DNA from: Paraspadella gotoi
Lineage: Eukaryota; Chaetognatha
Direction of reading: 5' to 3'
Assembly: GCA_051294375.1 (NCBI GenBank)
Contig: CM119263.1
Location: 21,870,494-21,934,493, forward strand
Length of the DNA stretch: 64,000 bases
This document shows, piece by piece, positions 12,341 to 32,842 of the stretch (within the stretch, counting starts at the first letter, position 1; every line of letters starts with the position of its first letter). A program made the translations under genes and the position numbers. Below the pieces are notes generated by a model. That model did no database searches and was not told where the DNA came from. It saw only the letters and a list, made by a program, of their open reading frames with translations.

Positions 12341-12495
12341 ATGGCTCCAAATAACGAACACTTGACAAGGAGCAGTAAAAATAAACGTCAGGGCATTTCA
12401 GTGGTGAAGACCCCGGCCACCAGTGGGCGGGATATCGAGGACGACGGCACAATGGCTCTTGGCATTAAAAAGGCGGTTCTCCTGGCGCCGAGGAG
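12341..12495 (+). CDS. Probable first coding exon of an unidentified gene (MAPNNEH...)
   Basis: An ATG at 12341 opens 51 codons plus two bases ending at a good donor (AGGAG|gtaaac at 12496). The peptide starts MAPNNEHLTRSSKNKR and ends MALGIKKAVLLAPRR. Codons are balanced and GC-rich compared with the AT-rich surroundings, and no frame shadow of another gene explains the ORF. It lies about 680 bp after the ADGRV1 stop, same strand, after a pyrimidine-rich leader. The exon ends in phase 2. The only downstream plus-strand exon I found that starts in the matching phase is the PH-like exon at 62389; joined, IKKAVLLAPRR would supply a first PH-like strand. I do not recognise the protein. A (CT)53 array begins 36 bases into the intron. 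Confidence 0.6.
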
Positions 12496-13044
<549 letters not shown>

Positions 13045-13447
13045 AAATTTTAAAAGAGTGGTCTCTTCATACAATTAAAACATTCTTTGAAACATTATAC
13101 CATTTCATTGATAGGGCAGCCAGGTACTCTGGAAGTGAATAAAAGAGACTGTGAAAGAGTCTTGATTGAAAGCTTGCAGGGACCTGCGATGTCATTATCT
13201 TGTAAAAGTGATGGAGTCCTTAAACCACCAAAGCTTGTCCAAAGTCAGGGGCAAGATAGCTTATTTATTAAATGAATGGATAATTTTTATATTGGTTGTA
13301 CCAATTTCATACAATTCAGCTCCTTGTATTTTGATGCTGGGCGGAGTACAATATAGTATTCCCCGATCTAATACTTAAGGGAGTGGTCTTTTCATACAAT
13401 TGAAACATTCTTTGAAACATTATACCACTTCATTGATAGGGAAGCCT
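13045..13447 (+). repeat. Dispersed repeat family A, tandem-like copy
   Basis: A unit of about 325 bp starts twice: the 65-bp segment at 13056-13121 (gagtggtctcttcatac ... ttgatagggcagcc) recurs at 13381-13446. The interior (13186-13270, gacctgcgatgtcattatc) matches copies at 8619-8716, 47938-48005 and about 49975-50105, and a reverse-strand copy at 61930-62370. No coding capacity. The partial tandem arrangement and spread among introns suggest satellite monomers dispersed by transposition. I do not recognise the family. Confidence 0.75.
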
Positions 13448-16457
<3,010 letters not shown>

Positions 16458-16644
16458 TCATTTACTACGACCGAAATCAAGACATCTCTTATTGTTCTTC
16501 TTTTTAATTCTTTTTAATAAAGAGCCGTTTTTGGATTGCATGTACCAAACGCGATCGATTTGAACGATGAGATCCGATCCTTTCGTGTCCAATCTCGCTG
16601 ACAGGGCTCCGATTAGGTCGGCCATAAAGGTACGGAAAGAGGAA
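16458..16644 (-). CDS. Possible terminal exon of an unidentified minus-strand gene
   Basis: On the minus strand a good acceptor (catttttccag) precedes 187 bases that stay open in the phase 2 entry frame to TGA at 16458-16460. The peptide has a hydrophobic/amphipathic start (FMADLIGALSARL), then DLIVQIDRVWYMQ, and a very basic C-terminus (LLKRIKKKNNKR). Composition is protein-like and unlike the flanks. I do not recognise it. It could be the last exon of the large gene at 38274-60044, but that chain ends in phase 0, so at least one exon would be missing between; or it may be a separate gene or chance. Confidence 0.4.
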
Positions 16645-18600
16645 CTGGAAAAATGTTGAAAAATGAATCTAACGTTGGTAGATTTTGTCAATCCAATGTC
16701 AAACAATTAATAATCTTAAAAGAGTTTCAAATAAATTGATTCCAATTAATAAGTTTCAGTCTGGATGGCACCGGAAGTCGGCCGTGCCGCGGTTCGTTTT
16801 ATTCACTACAGGGATCATTAAACTGCTGCCCGGGCCGGCCCGGGGTTGTTTTACCAATGAATCTCATTCATTTCGTCCGGCTCTTCTCCCCCCTTCCCGC
16901 TCGACTGTTGTTTTTATTATCGGATGATTCGTATCAGAAATGTATTCATTTGGTTCCAGACGAAGCGATATAACCGAACGTCAGCAAAAAGGAAATTAGC
17001 AAATCCAATTTTATCTCCAGCTAAAAAAAATTTTTTTCCCCTTTTTTTGCTTCTCTTTTGTTCTTGTTTACATTTCTTTTAATTTTTTTTATTGTTCTTA
17101 GTTTGTTTTTTTTTAATAGATTTTTTTCGTTTTTCGTTTGGTTCATTTGATCAAAACTTTTTCTTCCGTCGAAATTTGTCATCCACGAAAATCTTCGTCA
17201 AGTGTAAACAGAACCTCCGTTTTCGACTCCATTAATCTTCATTTTAAAAATCCGCATCATTTACCCATTAGATATTTCGCATCAACTTTCTTTTTAAACT
17301 CCACATTTTTTCGCAATCGTTCGTCTTAATCTTATTCTTTTTATCCCGATTCTCTCACGCACTCAAATTCCTCAATCTTGCCTTAAACTTTCCAAGACTT
17401 TTCCACCAAACCGATCTTTTTATCCCGAAGAAATAACTAAATAACTAAAAAAAAACAAAACAAAAACAAAAACTGTTTCGCCTCTCAATCGTTCCATCTT
17501 AAACTTTTCATCTATTTGTCTTGCGACTTCATTTTTATCACCTTACTTAATCTTATCTTTTAAACAAAACTCAACAAAAAAACAAGTATAATTCTCAAAT
17601 CCAACGAATTTTTAGAACTTCAAGTTTCCAACTCTCCTTTTGAATCTTTTCATCTCCCACCAGTCACCACCGACCGGGTGGTCGATAACTCGATCGTCAG
17701 ATTTGCAACGAAGTCGCTGCGATTGATTGGCTCAGGCTGCTGCTGCCGCTTCTCCTGTGGCAATGGCTGCCGCAGTCGCAGTGGATTTGATTTTCTGGGC
17801 TTTCGAAACTAAGGAAGACAATTTCGAATCGGTCGTTTTTTTTTGTTTTTTTTTTTGTTTTTTTTTCTTTTCTGTTTTTCTAACGAATTACAACTAACGA
17901 TGTCACAACGTAATTATTGAAAATTACCATTTTTTACATTGCGTTTTATCTTTGAAAAGTATTTTTCTAAAAATGTAACAAAAGATATAAAATATTTTTG
18001 CAAAGATACGTGAAGTCGACGACGAAGACGAAGACGACGATGAAATGGACGATGGTTTTCGCTCACGTGAAAACGCAATAATGTTTCTCCGTTTCCGCCA
18101 GTTGGACACGACGACGACGACGACGACGACGACGCCACCGGAAATCGAAACTGCGATTCGCGTGACGGAAATTCACGCCGCGGGTTTTTTTTCCTCGGGT
18201 CAAAATGATAGAAGTATTCTCTATTATGGACTGACGAACAGACTGGGATTGGATAAAGGGAAAAGTAATTCATGAAATGTAAAAATTAACAGATGAATGG
18301 ACAATAATTGACCTAACGGATAAATAAAGTGACATTTCAGGAAAGAATAAAAGCTACGATTAATAGACGTATGAAACCAACGGATGAAAACATAACGGAC
18401 GAACAAAAACGATAGCGAGGCTCCTGAAACCGTAATCCAGAAACAAATGATTAGGTAAACAAACCGTCAAACTTCCCGACAAAAATGCGATACAATGGCA
18501 AATGAAAACAGAAAAAGAAAAAAAATAACTTTATAAAAAAAGGAATGAAAATATGAAATAAAAAAAAGAAACAAATCAAAAAAGGGAAAAAATTTTCCTA
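16645..18600. other. Non-coding stretch, nothing recognised
   Basis: AT-rich and T-run-rich sequence with a short GC-rich palindromic patch (gcccgggccggcccgggg, about 16830) and a (GAC)n run at 18107-18135. I see no exon with splice sites. Confidence 0.6.
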
Positions 18601-18619
18601 AAAAATGAAATTTCGTTAT

Positions 18620-18635
18620 TGTTTGGGGAGAGAGG

Positions 18636-18710
<75 letters not shown>

Positions 18711-18850
18711 AATAAACGAAGTTTCGTCTCACGCGAGGAAAAGAAATTTAATCAGGGAAAATAGAGAGCGGGTTAGTCGTAAAAAGTTGGGAAGCTGGAA
18801 AAAGAGGCGCAACATTAAAAGAATTTAAAGAGAGCGTTAGGAAAGATGAG

Positions 18851-18882
<32 letters not shown>

Positions 18883-18888
18883 GAGAGA

Positions 18889-18929
<41 letters not shown>

Positions 18930-18945
18930 ATAGTGAGAGATTGAG
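18620..18945. repeat. Interrupted (GA)n arrays
   Basis: Several GA blocks (18630-18710, 18850-18930) are interrupted by unique AT/GC sequence. On the minus strand they read as Ser/Leu ORFs, which are artefacts. Confidence 0.9.
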
Positions 18946-19042
18946 AGAGTTCAAAGAGTGAGGTGACGCCCGTGACACCAAAAAAGAGTGACAAGAAAAA
19001 AGATTGACTCCAAGAGTATTAATCTTCAATTTAGTGCTTGAT

Positions 19043-21372
<2,330 letters not shown>

Positions 21373-21610
21373 GTTGCGCCGCGAGTACTCGGTACTCGGT
21401 ACTTTTCGGTCGGTCTGTCGGTGCGTCTGTAGGTCGGTCCGTCGGTATGACTGTCCCAAAAATGCATATTATTTGCTTATAGTTGGTTACTCATTTGTTA
21501 AGACAGAAATAACTTCAAATCTAAAAGACTGTAAGCGCCGCCTTCAGGAATTCCTAAAACTATAAGGAATAAAAGACTGATGTTTTTAAATGTTTTCACT
21601 GCGGCGCAAC
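21373..21610. mobile_element. Small TIR element (MITE-like), family B
   Basis: Starts GTTGCGCCGCGAGTACTCGG and ends CTGCGGCGCAAC, so the ends are inverted repeats of about 11-12 bases (GTTGCGCCGC). The 238-bp interior begins with a run of GTCGGTCTG-type units. The same ends bound 25791-26058 and a left end is at 23925. No coding capacity, as expected for a non-autonomous DNA element. No clear target-site duplication. Confidence 0.7.
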
Positions 21611-24875
<3,265 letters not shown>

Positions 24876-24880
24876 GCTCT

Positions 24881-24972
<92 letters not shown>
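24876..24972. repeat. (CT)n microsatellite
   Basis: Nearly perfect CT array with two early interruptions. Confidence 0.95.
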
Positions 24973-24975
<3 letters not shown>

Positions 24976-25576
24976 TCTTCATTCATCTTAGCCATCCTTC
25001 CCATATGTTTTTCCGGAATCTCATTCTCCATATTATTTTTTTCGCATACTAAATAATGTTAATTATTTTTTTCAATTCTTTCCTTTGCTAATTTAGAGGT
25101 TTTCCATTGCCATAAAAAATATTGAAGATACTTACAATTCAAAAAGAGATTGATAGAAACTCCGATAATCATTTTTTAGCGAAAATTATTATCAGACGAA
25201 CCCGAATAGATCCGTGGCGATTTGCACGCTTCCCGAAGACCGGAATTATTCTCCCGCGCTAATGTATTCTCAGCAACGACGTGGTTCATCCAAGCGAAAT
25301 GGGCGGAGGCCTTGGAATTCATTTTTTTCCTTCTCTCTTTGCCAAGGTGTAATTTTCTATTCAGGGAAAACATCCTCTGTGACCGCGCGTTCGTCCGTTC
25401 GTCCGAACGTGCGTGAACGGCGGCCGCGTGAGGGCGCGCGTGGCTGATCGGTTGTTCATCTCTTTCGTCTTCATTTATTCAATCTCCTTCTGTATTTTTC
25501 TTTCTTTCGTCGAATTCTTTTTTTCTGTTTTGTTTTTCTTTTCTTTCTGATTCCTGTCTCGTCACTTTTTTCTTTG

Positions 25577-25590
25577 TCTATTTCTCTTTT

Positions 25591-25673
<83 letters not shown>

Positions 25674-25674
25674 C
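25577..25674. repeat. (TTTC)n microsatellite
   Basis: About 24 perfect TTTC units in a broader T/C-rich region. The sequence before it (25380-25445) is CpG-rich (cgtgcgtgaacggcggccgc). Confidence 0.95.
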
Positions 25675-25790
25675 ACTTTCTCTCCTTGTTTTTTTTTAAG
25701 TAGTTTGTTTGTTTCTTTATTTTTTTAAATCTTTTATCTCTTTCTTTCTGGCTTTCTTTCATTTTTTATCTTTCCTTTCTCTATTTTTTA

Positions 25791-26058
25791 GTTGCACCGC
25801 AAGTACTTGCCAGGAAACTCTCTAAGTCAATTTTTTGTCGGTCTTCCTGTCTTTCTATCTATTTTTCTGCCTGTCTATCTGTTTGTTTGTCTGTTTTGTC
25901 TGTTTTGTTAGTCTGTAATTTTGTCTCATTAAACACAAATCAAGAACTTATACTGCATCAATTTGATAAATACTTGGTGAGGTGATGCACTATTAAACGC
26001 ATCATTCTTCTTTCTACTCTTAGAAATACTTTCACATAAAGACTAACTGCGGCGCAAC
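25791..26058. mobile_element. Small TIR element (MITE-like), family B, second copy
   Basis: Starts GTTGCACCGCAAGTACTTG and ends AACTGCGGCGCAAC, 268 bp. The interior has the same early GTCGGTCTTCCTGTC-like run as the 21373 copy, showing common descent. Confidence 0.7.
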
Positions 26059-26386
26059 ATCTTGATCCTGCCACTTCTCGTTTTTCTTTTTTTTCTACCT
26101 TCTTTCCAATTCAGGAATAATCATTTTCTTAGAAAACACCGCAAAAAAAAAATCATAACCCCGAGGGGGTTCTTCGTCCAGATGCACGTCGTCGTTGTCG
26201 TCGTCGTCGTCATTTTCTTCCACAATATATTTTAGCTCCGTTTATGACATTGATGTTTGGTCATAACTGATCACTCCTTGTTAAAATTGATTCAGTTCAA
26301 TTTTGAAATATATATATTTTTTTATATCACCAAATCAAAATGTTTTCTAGTAAAACCAAGTTCCTTTTTTTCCCTTTTTTACTCTA

Positions 26387-26430
26387 CTTTCTTTCTTTCT
26401 TTCTTTTCTTTCTTTCTTTCTCTCTTTCGC

Positions 26431-26494
<64 letters not shown>
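26387..26494. repeat. (TTTC)n microsatellite
   Basis: TTTC tetranucleotide array with a few interruptions at its start. Confidence 0.95.
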
Positions 26495-26919
26495 TTTTCT
26501 CTCCATCTTCTATCTCGTCTTCATTTTCTCCGGCGGAAGAAAATAAGAAAATGAGTTTTGGGGAATGAACGGAATAAAGAATAAAAATATATTTAAAGAA
26601 AAGTAAAGGGAAATAAAGTATGAGAAAAATAAAGAAAATGGTGAAACATCCGAACCAGGGATGTAAAAAAAAACTTTTAAAGAAAGGAAAAAGAAAAGAG
26701 ATTTAGAAAATAATGAACGAACGTAAAAAATTATTGAGAAACATAAAGTTGAAAAAATCACAGAAAAGAAGAATTTAACTTTTTGATCGAAAACATTGAA
26801 TGAAAAGGAAAACTTAAAAAGTAAAAAAAAAAAAAAAGAAAAACTGAAGTCGTTGAGTTTGAGTATCGACTTAGAGAGTCGCTACTCGCTTATTCCCTCG
26901 AGCGATTGTCGTTGTTGTT

Positions 26920-27070
26920 GTTGTTGTGGTTTTTTTTTACGCCCCCGGGTTTCCTCGTGTTCTTCTTCTTCCTCCCAGTGATTCGTTCCTCCTTTTCTGC
27001 CTCCTTTTTCCTCCCAGTTATTCGTTCCTCCTTTTCTGCCTCCTTTTTCCTCCCAGTTATTCGTTGCTCG
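26920..27070. repeat. Short tandem repeat of about 43 bp (TCCTCCCAGTTATTCGTTCC)
   Basis: Three consecutive units built on cctcccagtTATTCGTTcctccttttctgcc lie between 26970 and 27070. Flanks are T/C-rich and non-coding. Confidence 0.7.
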
Positions 27071-27340
27071 CTGTTTCTTTATAAATTATTCTTTTCACTT
27101 TTCCTTTTTCCTCCTTATACGTTACTAAGGTTTCCTTCAATTTTTTATTTTCTTTTCCCTTTTTCCTCACAGTAATTCTTTTCTCTTTTTTCCTTCTTTT
27201 CTTTCCTTTTTCCAGCTTTCTCCCAGCGAGTTATTTCCTTTTCATAATTGTTTTTCCTTTTCTTTTTCTTCCTCGATTCATCCTTCATATTTTCCTTCTT
27301 TCCCTTCTCTTTCTTTATCTCTTCCCTTCATTGACTTCGA

Positions 27341-27554
27341 TTTTGAGGCTCCCAACTTTCTCCTTGCCTTTCTTAAGCGCTCCTCAGTCATAGAGTCAAG
27401 TAGATCTCCCTCCCTCCCTCCTTCTCTCTCTCTCTCTCTCTCTCTCGGAGGCTCCCAACTTCTCCTTGCCTTTCTAAGCGCTCGCTCAGTCATAGAGTCA
27501 AGTAGATCATCCTCCCTCCCTCCTGGTCTCTCTCTCTCTCTCTCTCTCTTTCTC

Positions 27555-27638
<84 letters not shown>

Positions 27639-27690
27639 NNNNNNNNNNNNNNNNNNNNNNNNNTCTCTCTCTTCTCCTTTCTCTCTACTC

Positions 27691-27729
<39 letters not shown>

Positions 27730-28065
27730 CTCCTTCTCTCTCTTCTCTCTCTCTCTCCTCTCCGCGCCCGCTACGCATTAAGTCCTACGCAAGTTACTAC
27801 AACAAACTTCATGATGTTTCACAGACTTTGATGTCCTCGATCTTCTTCGCGCGAAAATTTTCTTGTCTTTTTTAGTTCGTTTTCTGGAACAAAACAAAAA
27901 CCCATCTCTCTCTTTTCTCTCTCTCTCTCTCTCCCGCGCCCGCTACGCATTAAGTCCTACGCAAGTTACTACAACAACTCATGTTTCACAGACTTTATGT
28001 TCCTCGATTCTTCTTCGCGCGAAAATTTTTCTTTGTCTTTTTTTAGTTCGTTTTCTGGAAAAAAA
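27341..28065. repeat. Two tandem duplications around CT arrays and an assembly gap
   Basis: Segment 27345-27420 (ggctcccaactttctcc ... tcaagtagatc) is repeated at 27450-27510. Segment 27765-27890 (gcgcccgctacgcattaag ... ttcgttttctgg) is repeated at 27933-28060. (CT)n blocks and 25 N lie between. Copies differ by many single-base indels, which suggests a difficult, possibly mis-assembled tandem array. On the minus strand the first pair reads DLLDSMTEERLRKARRKLG, a protein-like amphipathic stretch. Confidence 0.8.
27639..27663. other. Assembly gap (25 N)
   Basis: Run of 25 N inside a CT array. Array length across it is unknown. Confidence 1.
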
Positions 28066-28303
28066 ACAAAACCTCGCGAACAAAACAGAATCCGTAACGA
28101 ATTAAACAACGAGAAAAAAAGATTTTTAAATTACAAATTATGTAGTAATTGTTAGTATAAAACTAGAACATTTATTCTTCAAAATAATCAAAAAAATCAG
28201 ATCATTACATCATTACTAATTTTACACTAATGTTAACGAAATCAATTTTATAATACTCGTAAAAATCCCGATGATATCACATACGTATATCTGGTCAATA
28301 TGG

Positions 28304-28304
<1 letters not shown>

Positions 28305-28367
<63 letters not shown>
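28305..28367. repeat. (CT)n microsatellite
   Basis: Perfect CT array of about 63 bases followed by CT/CG-interrupted sequence to 28420. Confidence 0.95.
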
Positions 28368-28370
<3 letters not shown>

Positions 28371-28420
28371 TTCTTTCTCTCGCTCTCGCTCTCTCTCTCG
28401 CTCTCAGTCTCTTTCTTTCG

Positions 28421-29209
28421 CCGACCTCAATCCCCTCTCATTTATCTCAATTTTCGTTTTATATTTTTTTCCTGAGACTTTTTATGCTGCTTTCAAAAGA
28501 GAGAGCTTTACTTTCACCAAAAATGGGAGGTACCTGTTAAAAATGTAAGGTTAGCTTTCATTTTATTTTTTTTTCTTTTAATTTTTTACAAGCTGTTCCT
28601 TCTATTTTTAAATTCTGTAGGATTTTACTCGTTAATAGTAAGTATTATGAACTAAACTTTCTGTTCATTATTTCATTATTTAGTTTGTTCAGCGACTAAA
28701 TTAAAATAAAAAATAAAAATCTCTGTGATCGAAAGAAAAGGATTCTTTGACTTTGTACGTAATTTCGAATAACGAATTCTGTTAAATCGTCAAAAATAAT
28801 TGTATACAAACACAAAAAAGACACTTTGTGAACATTCACAGATGAAATGGATTGGGTAATGGCAGCGATTCTCTTCTTTCTTTATTTTGACCCAAATTCG
28901 ACATTAAAACCTATCGAAGAAAAATGAGAAAAAAAAAACATTATCTTTTGATTTCTTTATTTTTTTCATTCGTCTTTAGAGAAAATCCTTGACACGAAAT
29001 TTATTTCTTTTTAACGATTTTTCGTCCTTCACACTTACATTTCCAGTCACGTACGTTAAAATATTATGCTGTTTAATTTATTGCTTCTAAATATTATAGA
29101 AGGTTACATTTTTATATCGAAAGAAAACTTTTGTAAAAAGCGAAAGAAGAAAAACCGGCATCTCCGCAGCAGGATGAACGTCTGCATAATTCATAGGGAA
29201 GAAAAGAAC

Positions 29210-29212
<3 letters not shown>
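28421..29212. other. AT-rich stretch, nothing recognised
   Basis: No ORF, repeat or RNA gene that I can support. Confidence 0.6.

Positions 29213-29289
<77 letters not shown>
29213..29289. repeat. (CT)n microsatellite
   Basis: Perfect CT array of about 77 bases. Confidence 0.96.
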
Positions 29290-29292
<3 letters not shown>

Positions 29293-30754
29293 CAAATCCC
29301 CGTTCGCTCATAATTCGATTCGTTTGAGATGGAATATCAAACGAAACATTACTAAATAATATTTTTTTTACAGACGGCGTAATTTACTAATTCATTTGAT
29401 ACTTGCAAACTGTATTATCTACGTATTAAACATAGGAAAATCACTTCTACTACTACTACTCCTTTCACGGCATCGCTTTTTTATCGAAACGAACTATCTA
29501 ATACTGGGAGGCTTTCCAAAAACAAAACGAACGCCATCGGTGCTAATTCAAAAAGTCAAACAATTAACTAACATACTTAAAGAGGGAAAAAAGAAACGAA
29601 CACGCGAACATAATAATTATATCGCTTACATTTAAATCATTTCTAATAAATCGTGTTTCTGTTCGTGAAAATTCGTGATATATTCGTCTCGTCTCGTCTG
29701 CGCACGATCAAGAACCAAATTGCAAAGCAACGAAAAAAAAAAGAAACAAAAACAAGAACAAATACGAAACAAACAAAAAACAGAACAAACAAAAACAAAA
29801 AAACTACGAACGAAGGAGTAATTTTTGATAAAAAAAAAAGAAAAAAAAACTTTCCCCTTCTGTCGATGGAATAAAAGTCACGTCGTCACGAGTTTTTTTT
29901 TTAAATAGCGATCGATACGGCGAACGATACCTTAATACTGAGATTAATACTGCGATAGAAATACGTTCAATTACGATGACGATGTTAATACTTGGAAGTT
30001 TAAAAAAAAAAGGATCAATTCGTTTGTGAATTAACATAATTAAGAAAAAAAGAACAAACGAACAAACGGAGGAAACCCAAGCAACGAACGTGGGAACGGA
30101 AGCGGCTCTTCGGGCGTGGACGCCGCGCGCGCTTCCCTCACGGCGGGACTGTGTTCCCGCCGCGCCAGAGGGGGCGCGTCGTCGTCGCCCTCATCGTCGT
30201 CGTCGCCGTCGTCGACGTCGTCGTCGAGGAACGCTCATGCGCCCTCTAGCGACGAACGCTCAACTCTGGAGGTGATGGGGAGAGGGAGAAGGGGAGAGAG
30301 GGAGAGGGGGAGGAGAGAGGCGAGAGGGAAGGGAGAGATAGAAAGAGCGCAAGAGTCCTATCATTGAGAAAATCGTTGTTCGGAACCAGAGTCGATGGCG
30401 TCCGTGTCTGTGTCCGTTTGTCTGTTTGTGTCTGTCCTCATCGCTGTGATTGGCGACGAAAGACTCGACCAAAACAAACTAACAAACAACAAACAAACAG
30501 CGAATTTTCGTTCGCCTCCACGCCATCTTCTTGAAAACGAAAAAAGGCAAAAAAAAAAAAAAAGAAAAAGAAAAAAGGACAATGACCAGAAGAAAATTCT
30601 TTTTTCTTTTCCTTCGGCGACGAAGATTTCGTGTTTTTTTCTTTTCTTTTTTTTTTCCCGAACTCCGAAAATGTCCAACTGGTTTTTTTTTTGTTGTTTC
30701 TTTTTCACTCAGGATTTCCTCTGTTCTTTTCTTTCAACTGCGGAAAAGCGAAGG
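29290..30754. other. Non-coding stretch with a CpG-rich patch
   Basis: AT-rich until about 30080. Then 30085-30275 is CpG-dense (gcggctcttcgggcgtgg, ccgcgcgcgc, a gtcgtcgtc run) and ends at a possible plus-strand donor (CTGGAG|gtgatg at 30273). In one frame it reads SSGVDAARASLTAGLC, which is protein-like, but no acceptor or start fixes it. It may be a 5' exon or a CpG island. Confidence 0.35.
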
Positions 30755-31055
30755 AAGGAATGAAAGCGGAGGAGGAGAAGATGGCGATGCCCGCCAAAGG
30801 TCGGTGTCGGTTGGGGGGGGGGAAAGGGAGGAAGGGATGAGAGAAAGGAAGGAGGAAAGGAAAGCGACGAGAAGGAATGAAAGCGAGGAGAGAAGATGGC
30901 GATGCCCGCCAAGGTCGGTGTCGGTTGGGGGGGGAAAGGAGGAAGGATGAGAGAAAGGAAAGGGAGGAGAAAGGAAACGAAGAAGGAAGGAATTGAAAGC
31001 GGAGGAGGGAAGATGGCGATGCCCGCCAAAGTCGGTGTCGGTTGGGGGGGGAGGA
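30755..31055. repeat. Minisatellite, three units of about 116 bp
   Basis: The core aagatggcgatgcccgcc followed by aaaggtcggtgtcggttgg and a G run recurs at about 30778, 30895 and 31012, separated by purine-rich spacers. No coding role is supported, although each unit contains an ATG in a good context. Confidence 0.9.
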
Positions 31056-31125
31056 GGAAGGATGAAGAGGAAAGGGAGGGAAGAAAAGAGGAAAAAAAGT
31101 CGAAGATGGCAAAAAATGAATGATT

Positions 31126-31143
31126 TAGAGAGAGAGAGAGTGA

Positions 31144-31195
<52 letters not shown>

Positions 31196-31251
31196 GAGAG
31201 AGAAGAGAGAGAGAGAGAGAAGAAAAGAGAGAAGAGAAAGAGAGAGAGAGG

Positions 31252-31305
<54 letters not shown>

Positions 31306-31331
31306 GAGAGATGAGAGAGAGAGAGAGAGCA
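31126..31331. repeat. Imperfect (GA)n array
   Basis: GA blocks with AA and GG interruptions. The sequence after it to 32190 (31440-32190) is unremarkable AT/pyrimidine-rich DNA. Confidence 0.93.
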
Positions 31332-32194
31332 GAGACAACCATCGAACTTGAGACAGAGACACAACGCCGAACGAGAAATCGCGCTCCTGTTATTGTCTTC
31401 TCATCAACGACTGTTTTTCTTGTTATGACAGAAAAGCTAAAATATAAACCGAAGCGTAACGGGCTTTCCTTCCTCCGCAATTTTCTCACCTCGTCCCCTT
31501 CCTCTGACTTACCTCCTTTACCCCCTTTCACCCACTTTTGTCCGCTGCCTCCGGCGTCGAGTCTCATTCTCGCTCGTTTTCATCTTCGTATCTCGCGGAT
31601 TAAAAAAGGAGGAGGATTCGTCGCAGGATTAATTCCCACTTCCTTCCATTAATTCCTCCCATTAATTCCTTCTATTAACTCTTCGGATTACTTCTCGAAA
31701 GTTTTTGACCTCTGCTCTCTCCGTCATGGACGAGCTTTTTGTGAACTGAGTGAATCCGCCTCCTCGATTTTTTATGGCAAAAATTTTCGGCTTTACAAAT
31801 TATTAATATTTTTCTGTATTAATTATAATTTAGCCAGACAAAAATACCTCGAAAAATCATGATCCGCCGATATCCGAATTGAATCATAGCCTTCTCAAAT
31901 CAACCTTTCCAGTCAATCACGTCCCATATCCAAGCTTTTTTCTGCAATCACGCCCCATAACCAAGCTTCTCCATCATTTTTCTCAATCACATTTCCGTCA
32001 TCTAACTCGCGACCTCAGGTCCTCGCGATCTCTCGGTCTTCGTCTCCTGTTTATCTCCGCTGAGATTTATATTTTCGCTCCGTCGATGGAAGGCATGAAT
32101 GTATGGGAAAGATCGGAGGACAAAGAAACAAACGAGAGAAATAGTTGACGAGAAATAGATGGGAAAAACAACAGAAGCGGATGGAAAATGATGG

Positions 32195-32242
32195 AGAGAG
32201 AGAGAGACTAGAGAGAAGAGAGAAGAGAGAGAGAGAGAGGAG

Positions 32243-32275
<33 letters not shown>

Positions 32276-32300
32276 AGCGAGAGGAGAGAGAGAGAGATAT
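32195..32300. repeat. Imperfect (GA)n array
   Basis: GA blocks with interruptions, flanked by non-coding purine-rich DNA. Confidence 0.9.
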
Positions 32301-32659
32301 GGGGTGGGAACAACATGATAGAGACGCAAACGTTTTGGAGATGTCAGAGGAGATGATGGCATCAGAGGAAAAGGTGAAAGAATTGAAGAGAAAAAGATGA
32401 AAAAAAAAGAAATAATAAAGGTCAAGGGGGTTTTAAGTTAGAAGGATATTACTGCGAGTCTGTAAAAAAACATTAACAAGTAATATTAAACACGATATAT
32501 GTAAAACGAAAACCTAAAATGATGAAACTATTTTGTTGATTGGGAAATCAAATAGGCCAACTCAGTCACCGAAGGAAAGAAAGTATCCGAACAATGGCGG
32601 CGTTGTGAAAAGCAAATGGATCGCCATGTGAAAAGATAAACAAGAAGGAACGAGACGGA

Positions 32660-32755
32660 NNNNNNNNNNNNNNNNNNNNNNNNNNNNNNNNNNNNNNNNN
32701 NNNNNNNNNNNNNNNNNNNNNNNNNNNNNNNNNNNNNNNNNNNNNNNNNNNNNNN
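32660..32755. other. Assembly gap (96 N)
   Basis: Run of 96 N immediately before a CT array. Confidence 1.
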
Positions 32756-32766
32756 CACTCTTCTCT

Positions 32767-32826
<60 letters not shown>

Positions 32827-32842
32827 GAGAGAGAGAGAGAAA
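32756..32842. repeat. CT array that flips to GA (palindromic microsatellite)
   Basis: (CT)n from the gap edge ends in TCTCTCTAGAGAGA and continues as GA. The junction is a perfect inverted repeat of about 26 bases. It can be real or a join of opposite strands at the gap. Confidence 0.9.

Noticed and set aside
16770-16860. rRNA or tRNA remnant in a GC-rich patch (gggatcattaa, gccggcccgggg)
   Set aside because: Only a short resemblance to an rRNA end; no further matching sequence.
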